Positions 1 through 12,846 of a stretch of 64,000 bases of DNA are shown piece by piece (position 1 is the stretch's first letter; each line of letters starts with the position of its first letter). The DNA comes from Hydractinia symbiolongicarpus (Eukaryota > Cnidaria > Hydrozoa > Anthoathecata > Hydractiniidae). The position numbers and the translations under genes were made by a program. A model generated the notes under the pieces. It had not been told where the DNA came from. It was given only the letters and a program-made list of their open reading frames with translations, and did no database searches. Location of the stretch: positions 35,553,501-35,617,500 of the forward strand of contig NC_079878.1 in assembly GCF_029227915.1 (NCBI RefSeq). The letters run 5' to 3'.

Positions 1-153
1 TTTATCTCATTTATAAAGTCAAAATCCAAAATCAGTTTAATTAAGTCTCACAGTCAATCGTTTCACTGTTAAAAGCGGTGCAAGCTAGTAATGTCAGAAA
101 AATATCGCTAAATATATGTTGGTACGGATATGTGACGCAAGCGTTGTACCTGA

Positions 154-170
154 AACGGACTGATACCGTT
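154..170. repeat. Inverted repeat AACGG-ACTGATA-CCGTT (type example)
   Basis: A 5 bp stem with a 7-base loop lies in the middle of the monomer. It is present with little change in most copies. Variant monomers break one arm (GGAATGATACC near 24775, GGGACTGATACAG near 33024, GGATTGATACCGATAG near 44265). The three 366 bp monomers have lost it completely through the 37 bp deletion. A short stem like this can arise by chance. Its presence in most monomers may reflect common descent, not function. Confidence 0.6.
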
Positions 171-1839
171 AGAAAGTCAATGAAATTTAGTTTTGGAAAC
201 TGTCTCTATTTTCTCAGCGCGCGTTAACGGCTAGGATTGGTCCCACAGTAACAAATGACTTATTTATCTAAATCTTTAAATGAAACGCTACCACAGCGCC
301 CAGTGTAATCTCTGAGATACAGCAATCATGTCAAATTAAGAAGAATGTTATTTTTTAGAGTCCAACTGTGTCATTTATCTCATTTATAAAGTCAAAGTCC
401 AAAATCAGTTCAATTAAGTTTCACAGTCAATCGTTTTACTGTTAAAAGCGATGCAAGCTAGTAATGTCAGAAAAATATCGCTAAATACATGTTGGTGCGA
501 ATATGAGACGCAAGCGTTGTACCTGAAACGGACTGATACCGTTAAAAAGTCAACGAAATGTAGTTTTGGACACTGTGTCTATTTTCTCAGCGCGCGCTAA
601 CGGCTAGGGTTGGTCCCACAGTAACAAATGACTTATTTATCTAAATTTTTAAATGAAATGCTACCACAGCGCCCAGTGTAATCGCTGAGATACAGCAATC
701 ATGTCAAATTAAGAAGAATGTAACTTTTTAGGGTCCAATTGTGTCATTTATCTCATTTATAAAGTCAAAGTCCAAAATCAGTTCAATTAAGTCTCACAGT
801 CAATCGTTTCACTGTTAAAAGCGGTGCAAGCTAGTAATGTCAGAAAAATATCGCTAAATACATGTTGGCACGAATATGTGACGCAAGCGTTGTACCTGAA
901 ACGGACTGATACCGTTAGAAATTCAATGCAATTTAGTTTGGAAACTGTCTCTATTTTCTCAGCGCACGTTAACGGCTAGGATTGGTTCCACAGTAACAAA
1001 TGACTTATTTATCTAAATTTTTAAATGAAATGCTACCACAGCGCCCAATGTAATCGCTGAGATACAGCAATCATGTCAAATTAAGAAGAATGTAACTTTT
1101 TAGAGTCCAATTGTGTCATTTATCTCATTTATAAAGTCAAAGTCCAAAATCAGTTCAATTAAGTCTCACAGTCAATCGTTTCACTGTTAAAAGCGATGCA
1201 AGCTAGTAATGTCAGAAAAATATCGCTAAATACATGTTGGTACGAATATGTGACGCAAGCGTTGTACCTGAAACGGACTGATACCGTTAAAATGTCAATG
1301 AAATTTAGTTTTGGAAACTGTCTCTATTTTCTCAGCGCGCGTTAAGGGCTAGGATTGGTCCCACAGTAACAAATGACTTATTTATCTAAATCTTTAAATG
1401 AAATGCTACCACAGCGCCCAGTGTAATCGCTGAGATACAGCAATCATGTCAAATTAAGAAGAATGTTATTTTTTAGAGTCCAACTGTGTCATTTATCTCA
1501 TTTATAAAGTCAAAGTCCAAAATCAGTTCAATTAAGTTTTACAGTCAATCGTTTTACTGTTAAAAGCGATGCAAGCTAGTAATGTCAGAAAAATATCGCT
1601 AAATACATGTTGGTGCGAATATGAGACGCAAGCGTTGTACCTGAAACGGACTGATACCGTTAAAAAGTCAACGAAATGTAGTTTTGGACACTGTGTCTAT
1701 TTTCTCAGCGCGCGCTAACGGCTAGGGTTGGTCCCACAGTAACAAATGACTTATTTATCTAAAATTTTAAATGAAATGCTACCACAGCGCCCAGTGTAAT
1801 CGCTGAGATACAGCAATCATGTCAAATTAAGAAGAATGT

Positions 1840-4075
1840 ATTTTTTTAGGGTCCAATTGTGTTATTTATCTCATTTATAAAGTCAAAGTCCAAAATCAGT
1901 TCAATTAAGTCTCACAGTCAATCGTTTCACTGGTAAAAGCGATGTCACCAAGTTATGTCAGAAAAATATCGCTAAATACAAGTTGGTACGAATATGTGAC
2001 GCAAGCCTTGTACCTGAAACGGACTGATACCGTTAGAAATTCAATGCAATTTAGTTTGGAAACTGTCTCTATTTTCTCAGCGCACGTTAACGGCTAGGAT
2101 TGGTTCCACAGTAACAAATGACTTATTTATCTAAATTTTTAAATGAAATGCTACCACAGCGCCCAATGTAATCGCTGAGATACAGCAATCATGTCAAATT
2201 AAGAAGAATGTATTTTTTTAGGGTCCAATTGTGTTATTTATCTCATTTATAAAGTCAAAGTCCAAAATCAGTTCAATTAAGTCTCACAGTCAATCGCTTC
2301 ACTGTTAAAAGCGATGCAAGCTAGTAATGTCAGAAAAATATCGCTAAATACATGTTGGTACGAATATGTGACGCAAGCGTTGTACCTGAAACGGACTGTT
2401 ACCGTTAGAAAGTCAATGAAATGTAGTTTTGGAAACTGTCTCTATTTTCACGGGGCGCGCTATTGGCTAGGATTTGTCTCACAATAAGAAATGACTTATT
2501 TATCTAAACTTTTAAATAAAGCGTTACCACAGCGCCCAGTGTAATCGCTGAGTTCCAGCAATCAAGTCAAGTTAAGAATAAAGTTATTTCTTTGAGTACA
2601 CTTGCCTCATTTTTTACATTCACAAGGTCAAAGTCCAAAATCAGTTCAATTAAATCCCACAGCCGATGGTTTCACTGGTAAAAGCGATGCAACCTAGTAA
2701 TATCAGAAACATATCGCTAAATACATGTTGGTACCAACATGTGACGCAACCATTGAAACTCAAACGGACTGATAATGTTAGAAAATCAATGTAATGTAGT
2801 TTTGGAAACTGTCTGTTTTTTCTCAGCGCGCGCTAACGGCTAGGATTGGTCCCACAGTAACAAATGACTTTTTTATCTAAATTTTTTAATGAAACTCTAC
2901 CACAGCGCCCAGTGTAATCGCTGAGATACAGCAATCATGTCAAATTAAGAAGAATGTATTTTTTTAGGGTCCAATTGTGTCATTTATCTCATTTATAAAG
3001 TCAAAGTCCAAAATCAGTTCAATTAAGTCTCACAGTCAATCGTTTCACTGGTAAAAGCGATGTCACCAAGTTATGTCAGAAAAATATCGCTAAATACAAG
3101 TTGGTACGAATATGTGACGCAAGCCTTGTACCTGAAACGGACTGATACCGTTAGAAATTCAATGCAATTTAGTTTGGAAACTGTCTCTATTTTCTCAGCG
3201 CACGTTAACGGCTAGGATTGGTTCCACAGTAACAAATGACTTATTTATCTAAATTTTTAAATGAAATGCTACCACAGCGCCCAATGTAATCGCTGAGATA
3301 CAGCAATCATGTCAAATTAAGAAGAATGTATTTTTTTAGGGTCCAATTGTGTTATTTATCTCATTTATAAAGTCAAAGTCCAAAATCAGTTCAATTAAGT
3401 CTCACAGTCAATCGCTTCACTGTTAAAAGCGATGCAAGCTAGTAATGTCAGAAAAATATCGCTAAATACATGTTGGTACGAATATGTGACGCAAGCGTTG
3501 TACCTGAAACGGACTGATACCGTTAGAAAGTCAATGAAATGTAGTTTTGGAAACTGTCTCTATTTTCACGGGGCGCGCTATTGGCTAGGATTTGTCTCAC
3601 AATAAGAAATGACTTATTTATCTAAACTTTTAAATAAAGCGTTACCACAGCGCCCAGTGTAATCGCTGAGTTCCAGCAATCAAGTCAAGTTAAGAATAAA
3701 GTTATTTCTTTGAGTACACTTGCCTCATTTTTTACATTCACAAGGTCAAAGTCCAAAATCAGTTCAATTAAATCCCACAGCCGATGGTTTCACTGGTAAA
3801 AGCGATGCAACCTAGTAATATCAGAAACATATCGCTAAATACATGTTGGTACCAACATGTGACGCAACCATTGAAACTCAAACGGACTGATAATGTTAGA
3901 AAATCAATGTAATGTAGTTTTGGAAACTGTCTGTTTTTTCTCAGCGCGCGCTAACGGCTAGGATTGGTCCCACAGTAACAAATGACTTTTTTATCTAAAT
4001 TTTTTAATGAAACTCTACCACAGCGCCCAGTGTAATCGCTGAGATACAGCAATCATGTCAAATTAAGAAGAATGT
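1840..4075 (+). repeat. Tandem pair of a 1118 bp 3-mer
   Basis: Bases 1840-2957 and 2958-4075 are two adjacent copies of a three-monomer unit. Rare markers recur exactly 1118 bp apart: GATGTCACCA at 1941 and 3059, CGGGGCGCGC at 2451 and 3569, and a 20 bp palindrome at 2723 and 3841. I saw only isolated differences, such as ACTGTTACC near 2397 against ACTGATACC in the second copy, and GTTATTTA against GTCATTTA at the first anchor. The limits are approximate because flanking monomers are similar. The low divergence implies a recent unequal exchange or duplication. Confidence 0.9.
2723..2742. repeat. 20 bp perfect palindrome
   Basis: ACATGTTGGTACCAACATGT is its own reverse complement. A second copy lies at 3841-3860, 1118 bp downstream in the tandem 3-mer partner. 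Many CTTGCCTCATTT-class monomers have the one-base variant ending CCAATATGT, which leaves an imperfect palindrome. Ordinary monomers read GGTACGAATATG and have lost the symmetry. A symmetric site could bind a dimeric protein, but no specific factor is recognised. Confidence 0.9.
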
Positions 4076-5588
4076 TATTTTTTAGAGTCCAATTAAGTCA
4101 TTTATCTCATTTATAAAGTCAAACTCCAAAATCAGTTCAATTAAGTCTCACAGTCAATCGTTTCACTGTTAAAAGCGGTGCAAGCTAGTAATGTCAGAAA
4201 AACATCGCTAAGTACATGTTGGTACGAAATTGTGACGCAAGCGTTGTACCTGAAACGGACTGATACCGTTAGAAAGTCAATGAAATGTAGTTTTGGAAAC
4301 TGTCTGTATTTTCTCAGCGCGCGCTAACGGCTAGGATTGGTCCCACAGTAACAAATGACTTATTTATCTAAGTTTTTAAATAAAGCGCTACCACAGCGGC
4401 CAGTGAAATCGCTGAGTTCCAGCAATCAAGTCAAGTTAAGAATAAAGTTAGTTCTTGGAGTACACTTGCCTCATTTGTTACATTCACAAGGTCAAAGTCC
4501 AAAATCAGCTCAATTAAGTCCCACTGTCAATGGTTTCTCTGGTAAAAGCGATGCAACCTAGTAATATCAGAAACATATCGCTAAATACATGTTGGTACCA
4601 ATAAGTGACGCAACTGTTGAAACTCAAACGGACTGATACCGTTAGAAAGTCAATAAAATGTAGTTTTGGAAACTGTCTCTATTTTCTAAGCGAGCGCTAA
4701 CGGCTAGGATTGGTCCCACAGTAACGAATGACTTATTTATCTAAATTGTTAAACAAAGCGCTGCCACAGCGCCCAGTGTAATCGCTGAGATACAGCAATC
4801 ATGTCAAATTAAGAAGAATGTTATTTTTTAGAGTCCAATTGAGTCATTTATCTCATTTATAAAGTCAAAGTCCAAAATCAGTTCAATTAAGTTTCACAGT
4901 CAATCGTTTTACTGTTAAAAGCGATGCAAGCTAGTAATGTCAGAAAAATATCGCTAAATACATGTTGGTGCGAATATGAGACGCAAGCGTTGTACCTGAA
5001 ACGGACTGATACCGTTAAAAAGTCAACGAAATGTAGTTTTGGACACTGTGTCTATTTTCTCAGCGCGCGCTAACGGCTAGGGTTGGTCCCACAGTAACAA
5101 ATGACTTATTTATCTAAATTTTTAAATGAAATGCTACCACAGCGCCCAGTGTAATCGCTGAGATACAGCAATCATGTCAAATTAAGAAGAATGTAACTTT
5201 TTAGGGTCCAATTGTGTCATTTATCTCATTTATAAAGTCAAAGTCCAAAATCAGTTCAATTAAGTCTCACAGTCAATCGTTTCACTGTTAAAAGCGGTGC
5301 AAGCTAGTAATGTCAGAAAAATATCGCTAAATACATGTAGGCACGAATATGTGACGCAAGCGTTGTACCTGAAACGGACTGATACCGTGAGAAATTCAAT
5401 GCAATTTAGTTTGGAAACTGTCTCTATTTTCTCAGCGCACGTTAACGGCTAGGATTGGTTCCACAGTAACAAATGACTTATTTATCTAAATTTTTAAATG
5501 AAATGCTACCACAGCGCCCAATGTAATCGCTGAGATACAGCAATCATGTCAAATTAAGAACAATGTAACTTTTTAGAGTCCAATTGTG

Positions 5589-8500
5589 TCATTTATCTCA
5601 TTTATAAAGTCAAAGTCCAAAATCAGTTCAATTAAGTCTCACAGTCAATCGTTTCACTGTTAAAAGCGATGCAAGCTAGTAATGTCAGAAAAATATCGCT
5701 AAATACATGTTGGTACGAATATGTGAAGCAAGCGTTGTACCTGAAACGGACTGATACCGTTAAAATGTCAATGAAATTTAGTTTTGGAAACTGTCTCTAT
5801 TTTCTCAGCGCGCGTTAAGGGCTAGGATTGGTCCCACAGTAACAAATGACTTATTTATCTAAATCTTTAAATGAAATGCTACCACAGCGCCCAGTGTAAT
5901 CGCTGAGATACAGCAATCATGTCAAATTAAGAAGAATGTTATTTTTTAGAGTCCAACTGTGTCATTTATCTCATTTATAAAGTCAAAGTCCAAAATCAGT
6001 TCAATTAAGTTTTACAGTCAATCGTTTTACTGTTAAAAGCGATGCAAGCTAGTAATGTCAGAAAAATATCGCTAAATACATGTTGGTGCGAATATGAGAC
6101 GCAAGCGTTGTACCTGAAACGGACTGATACCGTTAAAAAGTCAACGAAATGTAGTTTTGGACACTGTGTCTATTTTCTCAGCGCGCGCTAACGGCTAGGG
6201 TTGGTCCCACAGTAACAAATGACTTATTTATCTAAAATTTTAAATGAAATGCTACCACAGCGCCCAGTGTAATCGCTGAGATACAGCAATCATGTCAAAT
6301 TAAGAAGAATGTATTTTTTTAGGGTCCAATTGTGTCATTTATCTCATTTATAAAGTCAAAGTCCAAAATCAGTTCAATTAAGTCTCACAGTCAATCGTTT
6401 CACTGGTAAAAGCGATGTAACCAAGTTATGTCAGAAAAATATCGCTAAATACAAGTTGGTACGAATATGTGACGCAAGCCTTGTACCTGAAACGGACTGA
6501 TACCGTTAGAAATTCAATGCAATTTAGTTTGGAAACTGTCTCTATTTTGTCAGCGCACGTTAACGGCTAGGATTGGTTCCACAGTAACAAATGACTTATT
6601 TATCTAAATTTTTAAATGAAATGCTACCACAGCGCCCAATGTAATCGCTGAGATACAGCAATCATGTCAAATTAAGAAGAATGTAACTTTTTAGAGTCCA
6701 ATTGTGTCATTTATCTCATTTATAAAGTCAAAGTCCAAAATCAGTTCAATTAAGTCTCACAGTCAATCGCTTCACTGTTAAAAGCGATGCAAGCTAGTAA
6801 TGTCAGAAAAATATCGCTAAATACATGTTGGTACGAATATGTGACGCAAGCGTTGTACCTGAAACGGACTGATACCGTTAAAAAGTCAATGAAATTTAGT
6901 TTTGGAAACTGTCTCTATTTTCTCAGCGCGCGTTAAGGGCTAGGATTGGTCCCACAGTAACAAATGACTTATTTATCTAAATCTTTAAATGAAACGCTAC
7001 CACAGCGCCCAGTGTAATCGCTGAGATAAAGCAATCATGTCAAATTAAGAAGAATGTTATTTTTTAGAGTCCAACTGTGTCATTTATCTCATTTATAAAG
7101 TCAAAGTCCAAAATCAGTTCAATTAAGTTTTACAGTCAATCGTTTTACTGTTAAAAGCGATGCAAGCTAGTAATGTCAGAAAAATATCGCTAAATACATG
7201 TTGGTGCGAATATGAGACGCAAGCGTTGTACCTGAAACGGACTGATACCGTTAAAAAGTCAACGAAATGTAGTTTTGGACACTGTGTCTATTTTCTCAGC
7301 GCGCGCTAACGGCTAGGGTTGGTCCCACAGTAACAAATGACTTATTTATCTAAAATTTTAAATGAAATGCTACCACAGCGCCCAGTGTAATCGCTGAGAT
7401 ACAGCAATCATGTCAAATTAAGAAGAATGTAACTTTTTAGGGTCCAATTGTGTCATTTATCTCATTTATAAAGTCAAAGTCCAAAATCAGTTCAATTAAG
7501 TCTCACAGTCAATCGTTTCACTGTTAAAAGCGGTGCAAGCTAGTAATGTCAGAAAAATATCGCTAAATACATGTTGGTACGAATATGTGACGCAAGCGTT
7601 ACACCTGAACCGGACTGATACCGTTAGAAAGTCAATGCAATTTAGTTTGCAAACTGTCTCTATTTTCTCAGCGCACGTTAACGGCTAGGATTGGTTCCAC
7701 AGTAACAAATGACTTATTTATCTAAATTTTTAAATGAAATGCTACCACAGCGCCCAATGTAATCGCTGAGATACAGCAATCATGTCAAATTAAGAAGAAT
7801 GTAACTTTTTAGAGTCCAATTGTGTCATTTATCTCATTTATAAAGTCAAAGTCCAAAATCAGTTCAATAAAGTCTCACAGTTAATCGTTTCACTGTTAAA
7901 AGCGGTGCAAGCTAGTAATGTCAGAAAAATATCGCTAAATACATGTTGGCACGAATATGTGACGCAAGCGTTGTACCTGAAATGGACTGATACCGTTAGA
8001 AATGCAATGCAATTTAGTTTGGAAACTGTCTCTATTTTCTCAGCGCACGTTAACGGCTAGGATTGGTTCCACAGTAACAAATGACTTATTTATCTAAATT
8101 TTTAAATGAAATGCTACCACAGCGCCCAATGTGATCGCTGAGATCCAGCAATCATGTCAAATTAAGAAGAATGTAACTTTTTAGAGTCCAATTGTGTCAT
8201 TTATCTCATTTATAAAGTCAAAGTCCAAAATCAGTTCAATTAAGTCTCACAGTCAATCGTTTCACTGTTAAAAGCGATGCAAGCTAGTAATGTCAGAAAA
8301 ATATCGCTAAATACATGTTGGTACGAATATGTGACGCAAGCGTTGTACCTGAAACGGACTGATACCGTTAAAATGTCAATGAAATTTAGTTTTGGAAACT
8401 GTCTCTATTTTCTCAGCGCGCGTTAAGGGCTAGGATTGGTCCCACAGTAACAAATGACTTATTTATCTAAATCTTTAAATGAAATGCTACCACAGCGCCC

Positions 8501-11500
8501 AGTGTAATCGCTGAGATACAGCAATCATGTCAAATTAAGAAGAATGTTATTTTTTAGAGTCCAACTGTGTCATTTATCTCATTTATAAAGTCAAAGTCCA
8601 AAATCAGTTCAATTAAGTTTTACAGTCAATCGTTTTACTGTTAAAAGCGATGCAAGCTAGTAATGTCAGAAAAATATCGCTAAATACATGTTGGTGCGAA
8701 TATGAGACGCAAGCGTTGTACCTGAAACGGACTGATACCGTTAAAAAGTCAACGAAATGTAGTTTTGGACACTGTGTCTATTTTCTCAGCGCGCGCTAAC
8801 GGCTAGGGTTGGTCCCACAGTAACAAATGACTTATTTATCTAAAATTTTAAATGAAATGCTACCACAGCGCCCAGTGTAATCGCTGAGATACAGCAATCA
8901 TGTCAAATTAAGAAGAATGTATTTTTTTAGGGTCCAATTGTGTCATTTATCTCATTTATAAAGTCAAAGTCCAAAATCAGTTCAATTAAGTCTCACAGTC
9001 AATCGTTTCACTGGTAAAAGCGATGTAGCCAAGTTAGGTCAGAAAAATATCGCTAAATACAAGTTGGTACGAATATGTGACGCAAGCCTTGTACCTGAAA
9101 CGGACTGATACCGTTAGAAATTCAATGCAATTTAGTTTGGAAACTGTCTCTATTTTCTCAGCGCACGTTAACGGCTAGGATTGGTTCCACAGTAACAAAT
9201 GACTTATTTATCTAAATTTTTAAATGAAATGCTACCACAGCGCCCAAAGTAATCGCTGAGATACAGCAATCATGTCAAATTAAGAAGAATGTAACTTTTT
9301 AGAGTCCAATTGTGTCATTTATCTCATTTATAAAGTCAAAGTCCAAAATCAGTTCAATTAAGTCTCACAGTCAATCGCTTCACTGTTAAAAGCGATGCAA
9401 GCTAGTAATGTCAGAAAAATATCGCTAAATGCATGTTGGTACGAATATGTGACGCAAGCGTTGTACCTGAAACGGACTGATACCGCTAAAAAGTCAATGA
9501 AATTTAGTTTTGGAAACTGTCTCTATTTTCTCAGCGCGCGTTAATGGCTAGGATTGGTCCCACAGTAACAAATGACTTATTTATCTAAATCTTTAAATAA
9601 AACGCTACCACAGCGCCCAGTGTAATCGCTGAGATACAGCAATCATGTCAAATTAAGAAGAATGTAACTTTTTAGAGTCCAATTGTGTCATTTATCTCAT
9701 TTATAAAGTCAAAGTCCAAAATCAGTTCAATTAAGTCTCACAGTTAATCGTTTCACTGTTAAAAGCGGTGCAAGCTAGTAATGTCAGAAAAATATCGCTA
9801 AATACAGGTTGGTACGAATATGTGACGCAAGCGTTGTACCTGAAACGGACTGATACCGTTAGAAAGTCAATGAAATTTAGTTTTGGAAACTGTCTCTAAT
9901 TTCTCAGCGCGCGTCAACGGCTAGGATTCGTCCCACAGTAACAAATAACTTATTTATCTAAATTTTTAAATGAAACGCTACCACAGCGCCCAGTGTAATC
10001 GCTGAGATACAGCAATCATGTCAAATTAAGAAGAAAGTTATTTTTTAGAGTCAAACTGTGTCATTTATCTCATTTATAAAGTCAAAGTCCAAAATCAGTT
10101 CAATTAAGTCTCACAGTCAATCGTTTTACTGTTAAAAGCGATGCAAGCTAGTAATGTCAGAAAAATATCGCTAAATACATGTTGTTGCGAATATGAGACG
10201 CAAGCGTTGTACCTGAAACGGACTGATACCGTTAAAAATCAACGAAATGTAGTTTTGGACACTGTGTCTATTTTCTCAGCGCGCGCTAACGGCTAGGGTT
10301 GGTCCCACAGTAACAAATGACTTATTTTTCTAAATTTTTAAATGAAATGCTACCACAGCGCCCAGTGTAATCGCTGAGATACAGCAATCATGTCAAATTA
10401 AGAAGAATGTAACTTTTTAGAGTCCAATTGTGTCATTTATCTCATTTATAAAGTCAAAGTCCAAAATCAGTTCAATTAAGTCTCACAGTTAATCGTTTCA
10501 CTGTTAAAAGCGGTGCAAGCTAGTAATGTCAGAAAAATATCGCTAAATACATGTTGGCACGAATATGTGACGCAAGCGTTGTACCTGAAACGGACTGATA
10601 CCGTTAGAAATGCAATGCAATTTAGTTTGGAAACTGTCTCTATTTTCTCAGCGCACGTTAACGGATAGGATTGGTTCCACAGTAACAAATGACTTATTTA
10701 TCTAAATTTTTAAATGAAATGCTACCACAGCGCCCAATGTAATCGCTGAGATACAGCAATCATGTCAAATTAAGAAGAATGTAACTTTTTAGAGTCCAAT
10801 TGTGTCATTTATCTCATTTATAAAGTCAAAGTCCAAAATCAGTTCAATTAAGTCTCACAGTCAATCGTTTCACTGTTAAAAGCGATGCAAGCTAGTAATG
10901 TCAGAAAAATATCGCTAAATACATGTTGGTACGAATATGTGACGCAAGCGTTGTACCTGAAACGGACTGATACCGTTAAAATGTCAATGAAATTTAGTTT
11001 TGGAAACTGTCTCTATTTTCTCAGCGCGCGTTAAGGGCTAGGATTGGTCCCACAGTAACAAATGACTTATTTATCTAAATCTTTAAATGAAATGCTACCA
11101 CAGCGCCCAGTGTAATCGCTGAGATACAGCAATCATGTCAAATTAAGAAGAATGATATTTTTTAGAGTCCAACTGTGTCATTTATCTCATTTATAAAGTC
11201 AAAGTCCAAAATCAGTTCAATTAAGTTTTACAGTCAATCGTTTTACTGTTAAAAGCGATGCAACCTAGTAATGTCAGAAAAATATCGCTAAATACATGTT
11301 GGTGCGAATATGAGACGCAAGCGTTGTACCTGAAACGGACTGATACCGTTAAAAAGTCAACGAAATGTAGTTTTGGACACTGTGTCTATTTTCTCAGCGC
11401 GCGCTAACGGCTAGGGTTGGTCCCACAGTAACAAATGACTTATTTATCTAAAATTTTAAATGAAATGCTACCACAGCGCCCAGTGTAATCGCTGAGATAC

Positions 11501-11550
11501 AGCAATCATGTCAAATTAAGAAGAATGTATTTTTTTAGGGTCCAATTGTG
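5589..11550 (+). repeat. 7-mer higher-order repeat, 2608 bp offset
   Basis: The TTAAAATGTCAATG/TTAAGGGC monomer occurs at 5589, 8197 and 10805, exactly 2608 bp (seven monomers) apart. Each is followed by a GTGCGA monomer at 5962, 8570 and 11178. The first two copies continue with a GATGTA(A/G)CCAAG monomer at 6335 and 8943. The third departs from the order at 11551. The monomer with GGCACGAATATG and AAATGCAATGC at 7825 has its partner at 10433, again 2608 bp away. The 7-mer is therefore imperfect and partly overwritten by 8-monomer offsets: 9315 matches 12296, and 9688 matches 12668. Confidence 0.8.
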
Positions 11551-12836
11551 TCATTTATCTCATTTATAAAGTCAAAGTCCAAAATCAGTTCAATTAAGTC
11601 TCACAGTCAATCGCTTCACTGTTAAAAGCGATGCAAGCTAGTAATGTCAGAAAAATATCGCTAAATACATGTTGGTACGAATATGTGACGCAAGCGTTGT
11701 ACCTGAAACGGACTGATACCGTTAAAAAGTCAACGAAATGTAGTTTTGGACACTGTCTCTATTTTCTCAGCGCGCGCTAACGGCTAGGGTTGGTCCCACA
11801 GTAACAAATGACTTATTTATCTAAAATTTTAAATGAAATGCTACCACAGCGCCCAGTGTAATCGCTGAGATACAGCAATCATGTCAAATTAAGAAGAATG
11901 TAACTTTTTAGGGTCCAATTGTGTCATTTATCTCATTTATAAAGTCAAAGTCCAAAATCAGTTCAATTAAGTCTCACAGTCAATCGTTTCACTGTTAAAA
12001 GCGGTGCAAGCTAGTAATGTCAGAAAAATATCGCTAAATACATGTTGGTACGAATATGTGACGCAAGCGTTACACCTGAACCGGACTGATACCGTTAGAA
12101 AGTCAATGCAATTTAGTTTGCAAACTGTCTCTATTTTTTCAGCGCACGTTAACGGCTAGGATTGGTTCCACAGTAACAAATGACTTATTTATCTAAATTT
12201 TTAAATGAAATGCTACCACAGCGCCCAATGTAATCGCTGAGATACAGCAATCATGTCAAATTAAGAAGAATGTAACTTTTTAGAGTCCAATTGTGTCATT
12301 TATCTCATTATAAAGTCAAAGTCCAAAATCAGTTCAATTAAGTCTCACAGTCAATTGCTTCACTGTTAAAAGCGATGCAAGCTAGTAATGTCAGAAAAAT
12401 ATCGCTAAATGCATGTTGGTACGAATATGTGACGCAAGCGTTGTACCTGAAACGGACTGATACCGCTAAAAAGTCAATGAAATTTAGTTTTGGAAACTGT
12501 CTCTATTTTCTCAGCGCGCGTTAATGGCTAGGATTGGTCCCACAGTAACAAATGACTTATTTATCTAAATCTTTAAATAAAACGCTACCACAGCGCCCAG
12601 TGTAATCGCTGAGATACAGCAATCATGTCAAATTAAGAAGAATGTAACTTTTTAGAGTCCAATTGTGTCATTTATCTCATTTATAAAGTCAAAGTCCAAA
12701 ATCAGTTCAATTAAGTCTCACAGTTAATCGTTTCACTGTTAAAAGCGGTGCAAGCTAGTAATGTCAGAAAAATATCGCTAAATACATGTTGGTACGAATA
12801 TGTGACGCAAGCGTTGTACCTGAAACGGACTGATAC

Positions 12837-12846
12837 TAGAAATGAT
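12837..12846 (+). other. Private 10 bp insertion in one monomer
   Basis: The monomer anchored at 12668 is 382 bp long instead of 373. After TGATAC, where other monomers read CGTTAGAAAG, it reads TAGAAATGAT then GTTAGAAAG, a net gain of nine bases. The inserted bases resemble the adjacent TTAGAAAG motif, so a slippage-type duplication is a reasonable inference. I saw it in no other monomer, so it appears younger than the surrounding duplications. Its 8-monomer partner at 9688 lacks it. Confidence 0.88.

Larger units (their letters stand above)
371..6863 (+). repeat. 12-monomer-offset duplication (4473 bp)
   Basis: The order of variants from 371 to about 2390 is repeated from 4844 to about 6863, an offset of 4473 bp or 12 monomers. 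The GTGCGA-type monomer at 371 matches that at 4844, the TTAAAATGTCAATG/TTAAGGGC type at 1116 matches 5589, and the TGGTAAAAGCGATGT type at 1862 matches 6335. The match stops inside the monomer at 2234 (partner 6707). There one copy continues into the CGGGGCGCGC type and the other into the GCGCGTTAAGGG type. Confidence 0.8.
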
